Source: Laspinema palackyanum D2c (GTDB taxonomy: Bacteria; Cyanobacteriota; Cyanobacteriia; Cyanobacteriales; Laspinemataceae). From it: 64,000 nt of DNA. The notes beneath the pieces were generated by a model that was not told the DNA's origin, did no database searches, and saw nothing but the letters and a program-made list of their open reading frames with translations. Positions 46,284-55,154 of this stretch are shown one piece after another. Position 1 is the stretch's first letter; the number at the start of each line of letters is the position of its first letter. The stretch is from NCBI RefSeq assembly GCF_025370875.1, contig NZ_JAMXFD010000002.1, positions 62,001 through 126,000 on the forward strand, read 5' to 3'. Both the position numbers and the translations under genes were made by a program.

Positions 46284-46490
46284 ATGATTTCTGACATTAT
46301 TAAGCAAGTATTACGAACAGGTTATTTGAGTGTTACAACGGAACAGAAACTCCGGGTGATGTTTGAGAACTGTTCGACTTTAGAAGAATTGGATGCTTTA
46401 AGCGAGTTACAAGCCGCTATTTTATCAGGTCAGGTGACCCGGGATTTGTGCGTGAGCGCTCATCAGCAAGGGTCTGTCTCAGTAGAGTAA
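46284..46490 (+). CDS. Small conserved cyanobacterial protein
   Basis: 68 residues; ATG at 46284 with AGGAG ten bases upstream. It reads MISDIIKQVLRTGYLSVTTE, QKLRVMFENCSTLEELDALS and ELQAAILSGQVTRDL. Three short helices with a repeating 'L..L' pattern. Similar short proteins are common in filamentous cyanobacteria, often near stress or regulatory genes, without known function. No membrane or metal motif. Confidence rests on the start signal and on the fact that the composition looks protein-like. Confidence 0.7.
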   Translation: MISDIIKQVLRTGYLSVTTEQKLRVMFENCSTLEELDALSELQAAILSGQVTRDLCVSAHQQGSVSVE

Positions 46491-46959
46491 TTGTAACCTA
46501 CCCACACCGATACCGAGTGGGGGTTACCGGAACAAAACGATCCGAACCCAAGCTAAATTTTTCTAGATTATCCTCGTTCCCAGGCTCTCCCTGGGAATAC
46601 TCTATTGGAGGCTTAAGCTCCTGTTTTTCCCGCCAGCACTGGTTCCTAGGCTCGCCTCCCCTAAAATCCCCACAAATTTTCCGAACCCATCAGAAGATTG
46701 TGCATAATTTCTCCAACCCTCTCCTAGTAACTAATTAGAGAGCGATCGCCAATCGGATGCAGTCCCTGTCTCCCCATGAGACAGCCGCCTGAACCGACGC
46801 ACCGCAGAACCCTGAATTGGGGTTTTTAACGGGCGATCGCACCTCAAAAGGAGCCAGAGGTTCAAACCCGCATCCGCGTTATCCCCAGGGAAAGCACTGA
46901 TGCCAACCTCCCCTGCTCAGAACTCTCTAATTGTTCAACACTGTGACAAGAGGTCAATT
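46491..46959. other. Spacer without recognised gene
   Basis: About 470 bases. TCCCAGGCTCTCCCTGGGAA (46577-46598) forms a hairpin. The open frame from 46448 is not convincing, and the frame of the next gene enters from 46900 without a ribosome site. No tRNA seen. Confidence 0.4.
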
Positions 46960-48492
46960 ATGGCAGTCAACTTAGCCGATTTAAACTTTTATCGCGCCGT
47001 AAACTCGGATTTAGCCGGTTTAAACGACCCGCAAGCCTTTTCCCATCTCATCAATGCTGGACTCAACGAAGGACGAGTTTTTTCCCCTTACATCGACCTC
47101 AATTTATATCGCGCCGTCAATACAGACTTAGCCGCAGCCGGATTAACCAGTAACCGGCAATTGTACGACCATTTACAAAATGCCGGAGTAGCAGAAGGAC
47201 GCAGTTTTTCCCCAGTTTTTAATGCCAATTTCTATCGTGCCGCCAATCCAGACTTAGCCGCTGCTGGACTAAATAACGAGCAACTATTGGACCATTTTCG
47301 AGCATCCGGCATCAACGAAGGACGAGCTTCTGCACCGAGTTTTTCCGTGAGTTTTTATCTCGCCGCCAACCCCGATTGAGCCGCAGCCGGTTTCAACTTC
47401 CAACAGGCACTCCAACACTATGTCTTCGCCGGAATCCGCGAAGGACGAACCGCTTCACCAGGCGGTCCCGTTGCGCCACCACCCCCGCCACCACCTGCCG
47501 ATCCAGGCAATACTCCTGGAAGTGCCTTAAATGTCGGTACTCTCATCGGTACTCGTGCCTTTGACCAATTTGTAGGGTTTGACGATCGCGAAGATTAATA
47601 TCGCTTTGATGTCAACAGTCCGATTAACTTAAACCTGTATTTAGATGGATTGACGGCTGATGCTGATGTAGTTCTGTATGAAGATATCAACAGAAACGGT
47701 GTCATTGATTCCGGTGAAAATATTTCTACCTTTAGCCAGAGAAGTGGAATAGATTCTGAATCAATCTTTCGCAACTTGGCAGTGGGTAATTACTTTGCTC
47801 TTGTGAAATCAGATTCCCAAGGACGTAATACAAACTACACCCTTCGGCTTGTTAACGAAACTAGCGAAGCTATCGATGTTGGTCTACTCAATGGAACCCG
47901 CACTTTTAGTGAGTTAGTTGGAAGAACAGACCCTCGCGATTATTACCGATTTAACCTCACCAGTCCCAGTAGCTTTAATTTGACGTTAGACGGATTAACT
48001 GCTGATGCCGATGTACTTCTTTATGAAGATACAAACAACAATGGTTTAATTGATTCCGGTGAAAATATTTCTACCTTTAGCCAGAGAAGTGGAATAGATT
48101 CTGAATCAATCTCTCGCAACTTGCCATCAGGTAACTACTTTATTGTGGTTGCAGGTGATGCAGCAAATACGAATTATAACCTGCAATTTTCTGCGACCCC
48201 TGGAGTTAGTCCTCAAAGCACCAACCCCATTAACCTCAGTGACAGTACAATTTCCGAATTTACTGTTGACCCGCTCCTCAATTCCCGCAGTTTCAATACA
48301 GCCAATGATTCAGCGATTCAAACCTTCACAGCAAATGGGAATGCTGGGAGTGATTTGACTGGTGGATTGGGGAATACAACGGCAAATTTACTCCTAAATG
48401 AATCCTTTACCGAAGGGAATGACTTTGCCAACCTATTAGCCGCTAACCCGGTGGAAACTCCTGATTTTAGTCAAGGGTTGGCTTTGATTTAG
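46960..48492 (+). pseudogene. Secreted-type protein with 'FY-NPDL' repeats and PPC domains, cut by two in-frame stops
   Basis: The ATG at 46960 has AGAGG upstream. Four to five ~37-residue repeats open the protein (FYRAVNSDLAGLN... HLINAGLNEGR; FYRAANPDLAAAG...). In the fifth, AANPD is followed by TGA (47377-47379) where relatives have Leu (TTA), then AAAGFNFQQALQHYVFAGIR continues in frame. A Pro-rich linker leads to the first pre-peptidase C-terminal (PPC) domain, where GFDDRED meets TAA (47596-47598) for an expected Tyr, then YRFDVNSPINLNLYLDG. A second, nearly identical PPC domain follows (DPRDYYRFNLTSPSSFNLTL). Calcium-type DxNxNGxIDSGE loops are present in both. The frame is otherwise perfect for 511 codons. 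No N-terminal signal peptide is seen. Confidence 0.8.
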
Positions 48493-48632
48493 GGGATTGC
48501 AAAATATAAATTATCCAAACGTTCGTAGTGACTCCTTCACCGAGTCATCTTTAAAGAAACCCCTGAAGGGGTTACTACAAACGTTGAGATTGGGGTAAGA
48601 TAAGATGAGCTAATCTTCACCCCTTGACGCCG

Positions 48633-49853
48633 ATGTTACCGAGTGACTTGCTGAGTCATCGCATGAATGGAGAGACGATTGTTCCCAAGCGATTGGAAAT
48701 TAATTCTAAAAACTTGGCGATCGCCTCTCAACTGATTACCTGTTTCCAAGAAGCAGTGGGTTGTCCCCAAAGTGAACTTGATCGCCAACTCCACGACATA
48801 GAAGGAGATGGCACCGACTACCGCATCAAACGGGGACTCGCTCATATTTTAAAAGGCAGTTTAAGCACCTTTGAGGTCATTTCTCCCCTGGAACCCATTG
48901 AATTGCGCCAGCGCGTATTTACTGCTGCTGCGGAAACCGTTCCCAGTAAAGAATCAACTCAACTCACCCTAGAAAAACTCGCCACTCAATTAAGTCAAGA
49001 ATTAGAACGCGAAGTTCTCCCTCTGCATATTCAATTGGGATTATATGCCGATTTAAACGAGAATAAAATCCTCACCGAATTTGATGCACCCACTCCAGAA
49101 TTGTTACTCCATCGTTACAACGTCTCCCAAGTGCAAGGGGTATTTTATCGCGCCACTCATTTATTAATTAACGCTCATCGCAATGACCCAGGGGAATATA
49201 AACTGTTATTCAAGTATTTGAAATTATTTCAATTAATGGCCTATATAGAAGGCGATGCGGACTGCGGATTTACCATTACCATTGATGGTCCAACCAGCTT
49301 ATTTAAACCCAGTACCCGCTATGGATTAGCCATTGCTAAACTCTTGCCTGCATTACTGCACGTCACCAAATGGAGTTTAGACGCCACCCTCCAAAGTCGC
49401 GACCCCTACACCGGGGATTGGAAAACCGGACGATTTACCCTAGATTCTGACTGTGGATTAGTTAGTCACTATCCTCCGGGTAAGCCTTATGATAGTATGT
49501 TAGAAGCCTCATTTGTCAGTCGGTGGGATGCGACTAAAACGGAATGGAAATTAGAACGAGAAGTGGATTTAATTCCCATTCCCGGCAGTGTGATGATTCC
49601 CGATTTTCGCCTCGTTCATCCCGATGGCAGAACGTTTTTATTAGAAATAGTCGGCTATTGGCGTCCAGAGTATTTGCAGAAGAAATTTGCTCAGGTAAAG
49701 AAGTCTCATCGGAATGATTTAATTTTAGCCATTTCGGAACGGTTGAATTTAGAAAAGGCGGGGATTAATTTAAAGGAGGTGACGGTGCCGATGGTGTGGT
49801 TTAAGGATAAATTGCAGCCGAAGCAGGTGTTGGAGGTGTTAGAATCAAATTGA
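48633..49853 (+). CDS. DUF790 (Bax1-like) nuclease family protein
   Basis: 406 residues from the ATG at 48633; a TTG at 48624 is possible and neither has a strong ribosome site. The N-terminal half begins LPSDLLSHRMNGETIVPKRL and contains YDLN-like helices and LLHRYNVSQVQGVFYRATHL. The C-terminal part has the nuclease core: EREVDLIPIPGSVMIPDFRL, then TFLLEIVGYWRPEYLQKKFA. This is a PD-(D/E)xK-type arrangement (PDF, LEIVGYW, K). DUF790 proteins pair with XPB-type helicases as Bax1 in archaea, acting in DNA repair. No XPB gene is adjacent here. uvrC lies about 1 kb downstream on the same strand. Confidence 0.88.
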   Translation: MLPSDLLSHRMNGETIVPKRLEINSKNLAIASQLITCFQEAVGCPQSELDRQLHDIEGDGTDYRIKRGLAHILKGSLSTFEVISPLEPIELRQRVFTAAAETVPSKESTQLTLEKLATQLSQELEREVLPLHIQLGLYADLNENKILTEFDAPTPELLLHRYNVSQVQGVFYRATHLLINAHRNDPGEYKLLFKYLKLFQLMAYIEGDADCGFTITIDGPTSLFKPSTRYGLAIAKLLPALLHVTKWSLDATLQSRDPYTGDWKTGRFTLDSDCGLVSHYPPGKPYDSMLEASFVSRWDATKTEWKLEREVDLIPIPGSVMIPDFRLVHPDGRTFLLEIVGYWRPEYLQKKFAQVKKSHRNDLILAISERLNLEKAGINLKEVTVPMVWFKDKLQPKQVLEVLESN

Positions 49854-49878
49854 TTTTAATTGGGTGTGATTGTAGATT

Positions 49879-50099
49879 CGGCGGGGGATAAATCCCCGTT
49901 GGTTGTCGCCACCCACCCGGCGGGGGATAAATCCCCCGCCTAACAGCTAAAGTCGGTTAAAACCGACTAAAAACATTACCGCATCGGCGGTTGTCGCCAC
50001 CGACAAATTAAACCCCGTCTTTTTATTCCATCTCTTGAGTCGGTTTTAACCGACTTTAGCTATGAGACCGCCAATCGTTTAAACCCCCGGCGGTTGTCG
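49879..50099. repeat. Fold-back repeat element, copy 6
   Basis: CGGCGGGGGATAAATCCCC is repeated twice at the left end (49879 and 49918). AGTCGGTTAAAACCGACT (~49950) and AGTCGGTTTTAACCGACTTT (~50040) face each other, and AAACCCCCGGCGGTTGTCGC closes the right end. It fills the spacer between the DUF790 and acetyltransferase genes. Confidence 0.85.
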
Positions 50100-50124
50100 C
50101 TTAGTTCCACATCTCCCAAAAACT

Positions 50125-50763
50125 ATGCTAGAAATTGTCCAACTTACCGATATCAATCATCCGGATTTTCAAGGTGCTTTACAAATTTACCTCGATTCCT
50201 TTCCTGCTTGCGAAAGACAACCCCTTGAAATCCTGGAAACCCGATTATCCAATCAGCTTTATCAATGGTTTGTTGCCAAATGGGAAACCCAAGTGGTGGG
50301 AATTGCTTTACTCTACCCCTTGAACCCAACCGATTTTATCCTGCTGGACTATCTGGGAACTGATAAAGACTATCGCAGTCGTGGCATCGGAAAAACCTTG
50401 ATGTCACACTTGGTTAAATTGGCTCAACATCAGCAAAAACACTTATTAATTGAGGTAGAAAATCCCCAGTTTTGCGAAGATTCAGAACAAGCAGAACGAC
50501 GGATTCAGTTTTATCAAAAAAATGGAGCAAAAGTTCTGAAACCCGTGAGATATGTTCTGCCGCCTTTATCGGGAGATGTGCCGACGGAGATGTTATTAAT
50601 GATGTTTCCCGAATATCCGGGAGGTCAATTGTCAGGGAGTTTGGTTAAACAACTGATTGAGCAAGTTTATCAGGAGATGTACGATCGCCCTTCTCAAGAT
50701 GCACTATTAAGGTCCTTTATTGAGGAAGTTCCGGATGTTGTTTCATTGGTGCATCTCTCCTAG
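50125..50763 (+). CDS. GNAT-family N-acetyltransferase
   Basis: 212 residues. N-terminal helices MLEIVQLTDINHPDFQGALQ and YLDSFPACERQPLEILETRL. The GNAT core reads VVGIALLYPLNPTDFILLDY, then the acetyl-CoA loop DYRSRGIGKTLMSHLV, and the strand LLIEVENPQF, then RIQFYQKNGAKVL as in the GNAT C-terminal pattern. The tail (SLVKQLIEQVYQEMYDRPSQ) is extra. It would acetylate an amine in the cytoplasm; the acceptor is unknown. ATG at 50125 directly after a fold-back element. Confidence 0.88.
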   Translation: MLEIVQLTDINHPDFQGALQIYLDSFPACERQPLEILETRLSNQLYQWFVAKWETQVVGIALLYPLNPTDFILLDYLGTDKDYRSRGIGKTLMSHLVKLAQHQQKHLLIEVENPQFCEDSEQAERRIQFYQKNGAKVLKPVRYVLPPLSGDVPTEMLLMMFPEYPGGQLSGSLVKQLIEQVYQEMYDRPSQDALLRSFIEEVPDVVSLVHLS

Positions 50764-50887
50764 GGATTAAAAGTTAGGATGGGAAATCTCTACCTCATTC
50801 GATTCGGTGCGTTTCCCCATCCCTGGATACCTTTGCTAAAATAGAAAATCCAGGATGAATTCATCCCGATTTTATGCCTAAACTCTT

Positions 50888-52768
50888 ATGGAAACCACCC
50901 AACCTTTAACTCTGATTCAAGACGCAGAACGACTGGAAAATCGACTCAAGGAAATTCCCCCGGTTCCGGGGGTCTATTTGATGCGCGATCGCGACGATCG
51001 CATTCTCTATATTGGCAAGTCCAAAAAGTTGCGATCGCGGGTGCGGTCCTATTTTCGCGACTCCCAAAGTTTGAGTCAGCGGATTGAACGGATGGTGCAG
51101 CAAGTGGCGGATATTGAATTCATCGTCACGGATACAGAAGCAGAAGCATTAGCATTAGAAGCAAATCTGGTCAAGCAGCATCAACCCTATTTTAATGTCC
51201 TGCTGAAAGATGATAAAAAATACCCCTATCTCTGCATTACTTGGTCGGAAACTTATCCCCGCATTTTTATCACCCGCAAGCGCAAGGCGGGAAGTGCTAA
51301 AGACCGCTATTATGGTCCCTATGTCGATGCAGGGGTATTGCGGAGTACGGTGCATTTAGTCAAGCAAATTTTTCCCTTGCGTCAGCGTCCCCAACCCCTA
51401 TTTAAAGACCGACCTTGTTTGAATTATGATATCGGTCGTTGTCCCGGGGTTTGTCAAGGATTAATTGACTCAGAAGACTATCGCAAAACTGTCCAAAAGG
51501 TGGCGATGGTGTTTCAGGGTCGGACGGAGGAATTACTGGATATTTTAAAGCAGCAAATGGAGGCGGCAGCGGAGGAGTTGAACTTTGAACAAGCGGCAAG
51601 ACTTCGCGATCGCATTCAAGGATTGCAGTCCCTTCATGCGGGTCAAAAAGTCTCCTTGCCGGACGATCGCCTCTCCCAAGATGCGATCGCACTCTCCAGC
51701 AATGGCGATCGCGCTTGTATCCAACTCTTCCAAGTTCGCGCCGGACAATTAGTCGGACGGTTGGGATTTGTGGCAGAAGCGCAAACTGCCGAACCTGGCG
51801 CAATTTTACAACGGGTGTTAGAGGAACATTACCGCAATGTAGACTCCGTGGAAATTCCTGCCGAAATTTTAGTCCAACATGAATTACCCGAGGCGGAAAT
51901 ACTGGGAGATTGGTTAAGCGATCGCAAGGGTCGCAAAGTCTCCATTCTCACTCCCCAACGGCAAACCAAGGCGGAATTAATCGAAATGGTTGCCAAAAAT
52001 GCCGACTATGAAATGGCGCGGATGCAAAAATTCAGCGATCGCAATGCTGCTGCAATGCAGGATTTAGCAGAACTCCTGGATTTGCCAGAATTGCCACGGC
52101 GCATCGAAGGATATGATATTTCTCACGTCCAAGGGTCCGATGCCGTTGCCTCTCGCGTCGTCTTTATCGATGGACTCCCGGCAAATCAGCATTATCGCCG
52201 CTACAAAATCCGCAATCCCGAAGTGCAATCGGGTCACTCCGATGACTTTGCTAGTCTTGCAGAAGTGTTGGGACGCCGGTTTCGCGATGCGGGTCAACAA
52301 AAACGAGACACTGGTAAAATTGAACACTCCCCGGATTGGCCGGATTTGGTTATGATTGATGGTGGTAAAGGTCAATTGTCCGCAGTGGTGGAAGTGTTGC
52401 GGGAGATGGATTTATTAGAAGAGGTGCGAGTCGTGAGTTTGGCGAAACAGCGTGAGGAAATCTTCCAACCGGGAGAGTCTTTGCCTGTGCGATCGGACGC
52501 GGAACAACCCGGGGTGCAATTGTTGCGACGGTTGCGAGATGAAGCACACCGCTTTGCTGTGACGTTTCACCGGCAACAACGGACCGAACGAATGAGGCGA
52601 TCGCGTTTAGATGAAATTCCCGGTTTGGGATTTGAACGGCAAAAACAACTGTTAGCGCATTTCCATTCTCTGGATTATATTAGTATCGCGACGCCGGAAC
52701 AATTGGCCGAAGTTGCGGGAATTGGTCCAAGGTTGGCACAGCAAATTTATGAGTATTTTCATCCATGA
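50888..52768 (+). CDS. uvrC: Excinuclease ABC subunit C
   Basis: 626 residues. UvrC makes both incisions in nucleotide excision repair. Residues ~20-105 are the GIY-YIG nuclease ([20 protein letters not shown]). Next come the Cys-bearing [16 protein letters not shown] (~180-195) and the UVR motif that binds UvrB ([20 protein letters not shown], ~223-242). The RNase-H-like second nuclease reads [20 protein letters not shown] and [10 protein letters not shown]. Two helix-hairpin-helix units end the protein ([27 protein letters not shown]). ATG at 50888. The stop overlaps the start of the next gene by four bases (ATGA), so the two are co-transcribed. GCGATCGC sites are dense here. Confidence 0.97.
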   Translation: METTQPLTLIQDAERLENRLKEIPPVPGVYLMRDRDDRILYIGKSKKLRSRVRSYFRDSQSLSQRIERMVQQVADIEFIVTDTEAEALALEANLVKQHQPYFNVLLKDDKKYPYLCITWSETYPRIFITRKRKAGSAKDRYYGPYVDAGVLRSTVHLVKQIFPLRQRPQPLFKDRPCLNYDIGRCPGVCQGLIDSEDYRKTVQKVAMVFQGRTEELLDILKQQMEAAAEELNFEQAARLRDRIQGLQSLHAGQKVSLPDDRLSQDAIALSSNGDRACIQLFQVRAGQLVGRLGFVAEAQTAEPGAILQRVLEEHYRNVDSVEIPAEILVQHELPEAEILGDWLSDRKGRKVSILTPQRQTKAELIEMVAKNADYEMARMQKFSDRNAAAMQDLAELLDLPELPRRIEGYDISHVQGSDAVASRVVFIDGLPANQHYRRYKIRNPEVQSGHSDDFASLAEVLGRRFRDAGQQKRDTGKIEHSPDWPDLVMIDGGKGQLSAVVEVLREMDLLEEVRVVSLAKQREEIFQPGESLPVRSDAEQPGVQLLRRLRDEAHRFAVTFHRQQRTERMRRSRLDEIPGLGFERQKQLLAHFHSLDYISIATPEQLAEVAGIGPRLAQQIYEYFHP

Positions 52769-53478
52769 ACCTGAACCCCAAATTGCTTAGACGTGCCATT
52801 CCTTATTGGATTGGGGGATTAATTTGCTTTGAGGTGGCGATCGTCATCATTTACCTTGGCGGCGTCTTCATCAATCAAGAAGTTTATCCCCCGTTTGATA
52901 TGGATGGATTCATGACGATTCCCACCCTATTACAAGCATCGATTCTCTTCCAAATCTCCTTGGTTTATTTAGGGATGTTCTTCTGGTCCCGCAAGTCCTC
53001 GGAACGGCCTTCTCCCGCATTTTGGTTGGTTCAATCGGTGTTATTATTCTATGTCGCCTTAGATGAACTGGTCAAACTTCACCTGGGATTAGGATCATCC
53101 AGTTGGATGCCAATTTCTGGGACAAAATATTGGATTGGAATTTATAGCTTTTTAATCGTGGCGATCGCTGTCTTCTTTTTCCGAGATTTTAAAGCACTCT
53201 GGTATGGTTATCGAAACCTAGTCATCTTAGGGTTATCAGGATTGTTGCTGGCAATTATTGGGGGATTTGGTGGCGAGATATTTAAACATATTGTTTTGAA
53301 TCCTCTCCTGTCCCAGTTGTTTCCAGAACGGGAAGTATTAACCTGGGTCATCGAACAAGTTAGAGTCGCTTTCGAGGAATTTTTAGAAATGTTTGGAGAA
53401 ACCTTGATGTTATATGCGGTCTTGCTATTTGTGGCGAAGAAAATTGAGCAGAAATCTCAGGAGGTTTGGGAGAACTGA
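52765..53478 (+). CDS. Membrane protein coupled to uvrC, function unknown
   Basis: 237 residues, start ATG overlapping the uvrC stop. About six hydrophobic segments: [98 protein letters not shown] and [17 protein letters not shown] conserved-looking [11 protein letters not shown] and an [16 protein letters not shown] helix lie at the interface. No family I recognise; the pattern of an inner-membrane protein with acidic residues inside helices is unusual. Coupling to uvrC suggests shared expression but not necessarily shared function. Confidence 0.75.
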   Translation: MNLNPKLLRRAIPYWIGGLICFEVAIVIIYLGGVFINQEVYPPFDMDGFMTIPTLLQASILFQISLVYLGMFFWSRKSSERPSPAFWLVQSVLLFYVALDELVKLHLGLGSSSWMPISGTKYWIGIYSFLIVAIAVFFFRDFKALWYGYRNLVILGLSGLLLAIIGGFGGEIFKHIVLNPLLSQLFPEREVLTWVIEQVRVAFEEFLEMFGETLMLYAVLLFVAKKIEQKSQEVWEN

Positions 53479-53558
53479 GGAAAATTTTATGGTCTGTAGT
53501 AGTAAACTGCTACATTTGATGAAATGCTGGGGTAATTAGCCATTAATACTACTCAAAA

Positions 53559-53993
53559 TTATGAGTAAAGATTATGGTTTGGATCGAGCCACACAATATA
53601 AAAAATATTTTCAGTAAAAAACCCATGAACTCGGCCATATTCGTTAGCAGAAAGCTGAAATAACTGGTAAGGCGTAGCTACTAACTGTTCTTCATTAGGA
53701 ATGCCAAAGCACTTTTCGGTCACTCTAGGGTCACTCCAGTCTATGGGATGGCACCGTAGATTTGCAGCATTCTTCACGGTGATTTCTGTAACAGTCATCG
53801 TAGAAATATTTTTGAATCTTTCCAGCAACACAGAAGAATACTTAGGATCCTGATGGGTACATGGAAATTTGGGATTGTTAGTTTGTAAATAGGTAAATGA
53901 AAATTTGATACCTGGTGGATAATTTATCTCAGTGCGTGAGATTGGAGCTGAATGATTCAGCGAAATTTTCGTCTTCTTCTGTTTCTTCGGCAT
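53559..53993 (-). CDS. Putative toxin paired with Panacea-domain antitoxin
   Basis: 144 residues from the ATG at 53993, which lies inside the upstream antitoxin gene (65-bp overlap). The basic N-terminus (MPKKQKKTKI) may not belong to the fold. The core reads INYPPGIKFSFTYLQTNNPK, FPCTHQDPKYSSVLLERFKN, TVTEITVKNAANLRCHPIDW, and ends ANEYGRVHGFFTENIFYIVW then LDPNHNLYS. The last motif (a small strand pair ending in 'WLDP..NLY') is typical of small toxins that accompany SocA/Panacea antitoxins, by recall. No catalytic residue can be named with confidence; the conserved His and Asp around RCHPIDW and WLDPNH are candidates. Alternatively a non-toxic partner. Confidence 0.7.
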   Translation of the reverse strand: MPKKQKKTKISLNHSAPISRTEINYPPGIKFSFTYLQTNNPKFPCTHQDPKYSSVLLERFKNISTMTVTEITVKNAANLRCHPIDWSDPRVTEKCFGIPNEEQLVATPYQLFQLSANEYGRVHGFFTENIFYIVWLDPNHNLYS

Positions 53994-54429
53994 GAGCTGC
54001 GTAATATTCCTTCATCCACTCTTTCTTAATGATATCCGTTGAGGGGGCATCAAGCGGTAAATTGCCACGAGCAATTTTCCAAGGATCTTCTTGATGCGTC
54101 ATGAGTTCTAACTCGTAAGCATCGCACCAAAAGTAAACATCTGCTATTTCTTTAAGAAACTTTTCAAGGGATCGGTCGAGAGGGGGTTTTGCAACATTCT
54201 CGATAATGGGTTTCCAGCTAAAAGACTCGTATTTTTGATACAAGGTTGGCAAAACTGGACCGTGAATCCATGCTTCAAAGTCTTCCTCAAATAAAGGAGA
54301 CTCTTCAAGTGCCAAATGCCATGCTTGAGCATAGTAAACCAGCTTTTGTAGCTTCAGATTGCTGAGAAAAGAGCCAGTTTCATTGGCTAACCAAATAAAG
54401 TAATTGGCTACTTCAAAGGGACTTACCAT
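53929..54429 (-). CDS. Panacea (DUF4065/SocA-like) antitoxin
   Basis: 166 residues; ATG at 54429. The Panacea domain covers ~1-130: SPFEVANYFIWLANETGSFL then SNLKLQKLVYYAQAWHLALE, EDFEAWIHGPVLPTLYQKYE, and near the end MTHQEDPWKIARG. This family (also called SocA-like, DUF4065) is known as an adaptable antitoxin domain that neutralises different toxins. The short acidic tail (AEETEEDENFAES) precedes the stop. The downstream gene overlaps it by 65 bp, the usual arrangement of such pairs. Confidence 0.88.
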   Translation of the reverse strand: MVSPFEVANYFIWLANETGSFLSNLKLQKLVYYAQAWHLALEESPLFEEDFEAWIHGPVLPTLYQKYESFSWKPIIENVAKPPLDRSLEKFLKEIADVYFWCDAYELELMTHQEDPWKIARGNLPLDAPSTDIIKKEWMKEYYAAHAEETEEDENFAESFSSNLTH

Positions 54430-54486
54430 ATTTAAGTATCAGGTTTTTTTTGAACTCCTTTTTCTATTTTACCATAAACTTTCGCT

Positions 54487-55080
54487 TTATGCATAAAAAT
54501 TTTTATTGAAACGGAGGAGAATCCACGGATCCATGCCGAGATAGAGTTCACCGATCGCAAACTCCAGCGCAAGACTCTTGAGAACCATGCGATCGCCTTC
54601 CCCATAGACTTCTGTTTCCCAGGTATTTGCACTCGTAAGGCGGCGACATTCTACCCGCTGGGTTTCCTGGGAAATTAGAATGTATTCTTCTAAAGTCTCA
54701 ATCTTTTGATAATCGGTAAATTTTTCCCCTAAGTCGAAGGTTTGGGTACTGGGGGACAGGACTTCGGCGATGAATTTAGGATAGCGTTTGACATAGCGAT
54801 CGCCACGGTCCCGGGAGTCACAAGTCACAAAGGCATCAGGATAGTAATAAAACTCATCTTGATAATTGACCTTAACATTCCCCGAATAAAACCGACCGTC
54901 GAGAGAGTCCCGCAACTTAACGTTAATCAGGTACAGCAGATTTTGAGCAATGCGATCGTGATTATCGGTATCGCCTGCCATTGCATAGACTAAACCGCGC
55001 CGATATTCATGACGAATTGGGGTTTGACGTTCGATGTCGAGATATTCTTTAGGACTGATGGAGTTGGGGACAGCAATCAT
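54487..55080 (-). CDS. Uma2-family endonuclease-like protein
   Basis: 197 residues from the ATG at 55080, with GGAGG eight bases upstream. It carries the Uma2 pattern: SPKEYLDIERQTPIRHEYRR, GLVYAMAGDTDNHDRIAQNL, NVKVNYQDEFYYYPDAFVTC, FIAEVLSPSTQTFDLGEKFT, LEEYILISQETQRVECRR. The PD-(D/E)xK core is complete (Asp in YPDAF, Glu in AEVLSP, Lys in GEKFTDY). Unlike the copy at 37436 it is intact. It begins 75 bp after the stop of the large helicase on the same strand, so co-transcription is possible. Cellular role unknown; Uma2 genes multiply in cyanobacterial genomes. Confidence 0.88.
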   Translation of the reverse strand: MIAVPNSISPKEYLDIERQTPIRHEYRRGLVYAMAGDTDNHDRIAQNLLYLINVKLRDSLDGRFYSGNVKVNYQDEFYYYPDAFVTCDSRDRGDRYVKRYPKFIAEVLSPSTQTFDLGEKFTDYQKIETLEEYILISQETQRVECRRLTSANTWETEVYGEGDRMVLKSLALEFAIGELYLGMDPWILLRFNKNFYA

Positions 55081-55154
55081 CAGTATTGCCTCCAAAAGGT
55101 GATTGACTTTAATTCAATTAAACGATTGAATTGAACGGTAGTTTTCCATTATAA

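Noticed and set aside
46850-46885. tRNA-like T-arm (AGGTTCAAACCCGC)
   Set aside because: The flanking bases do not pair into an acceptor stem and no anticodon arm fits upstream.
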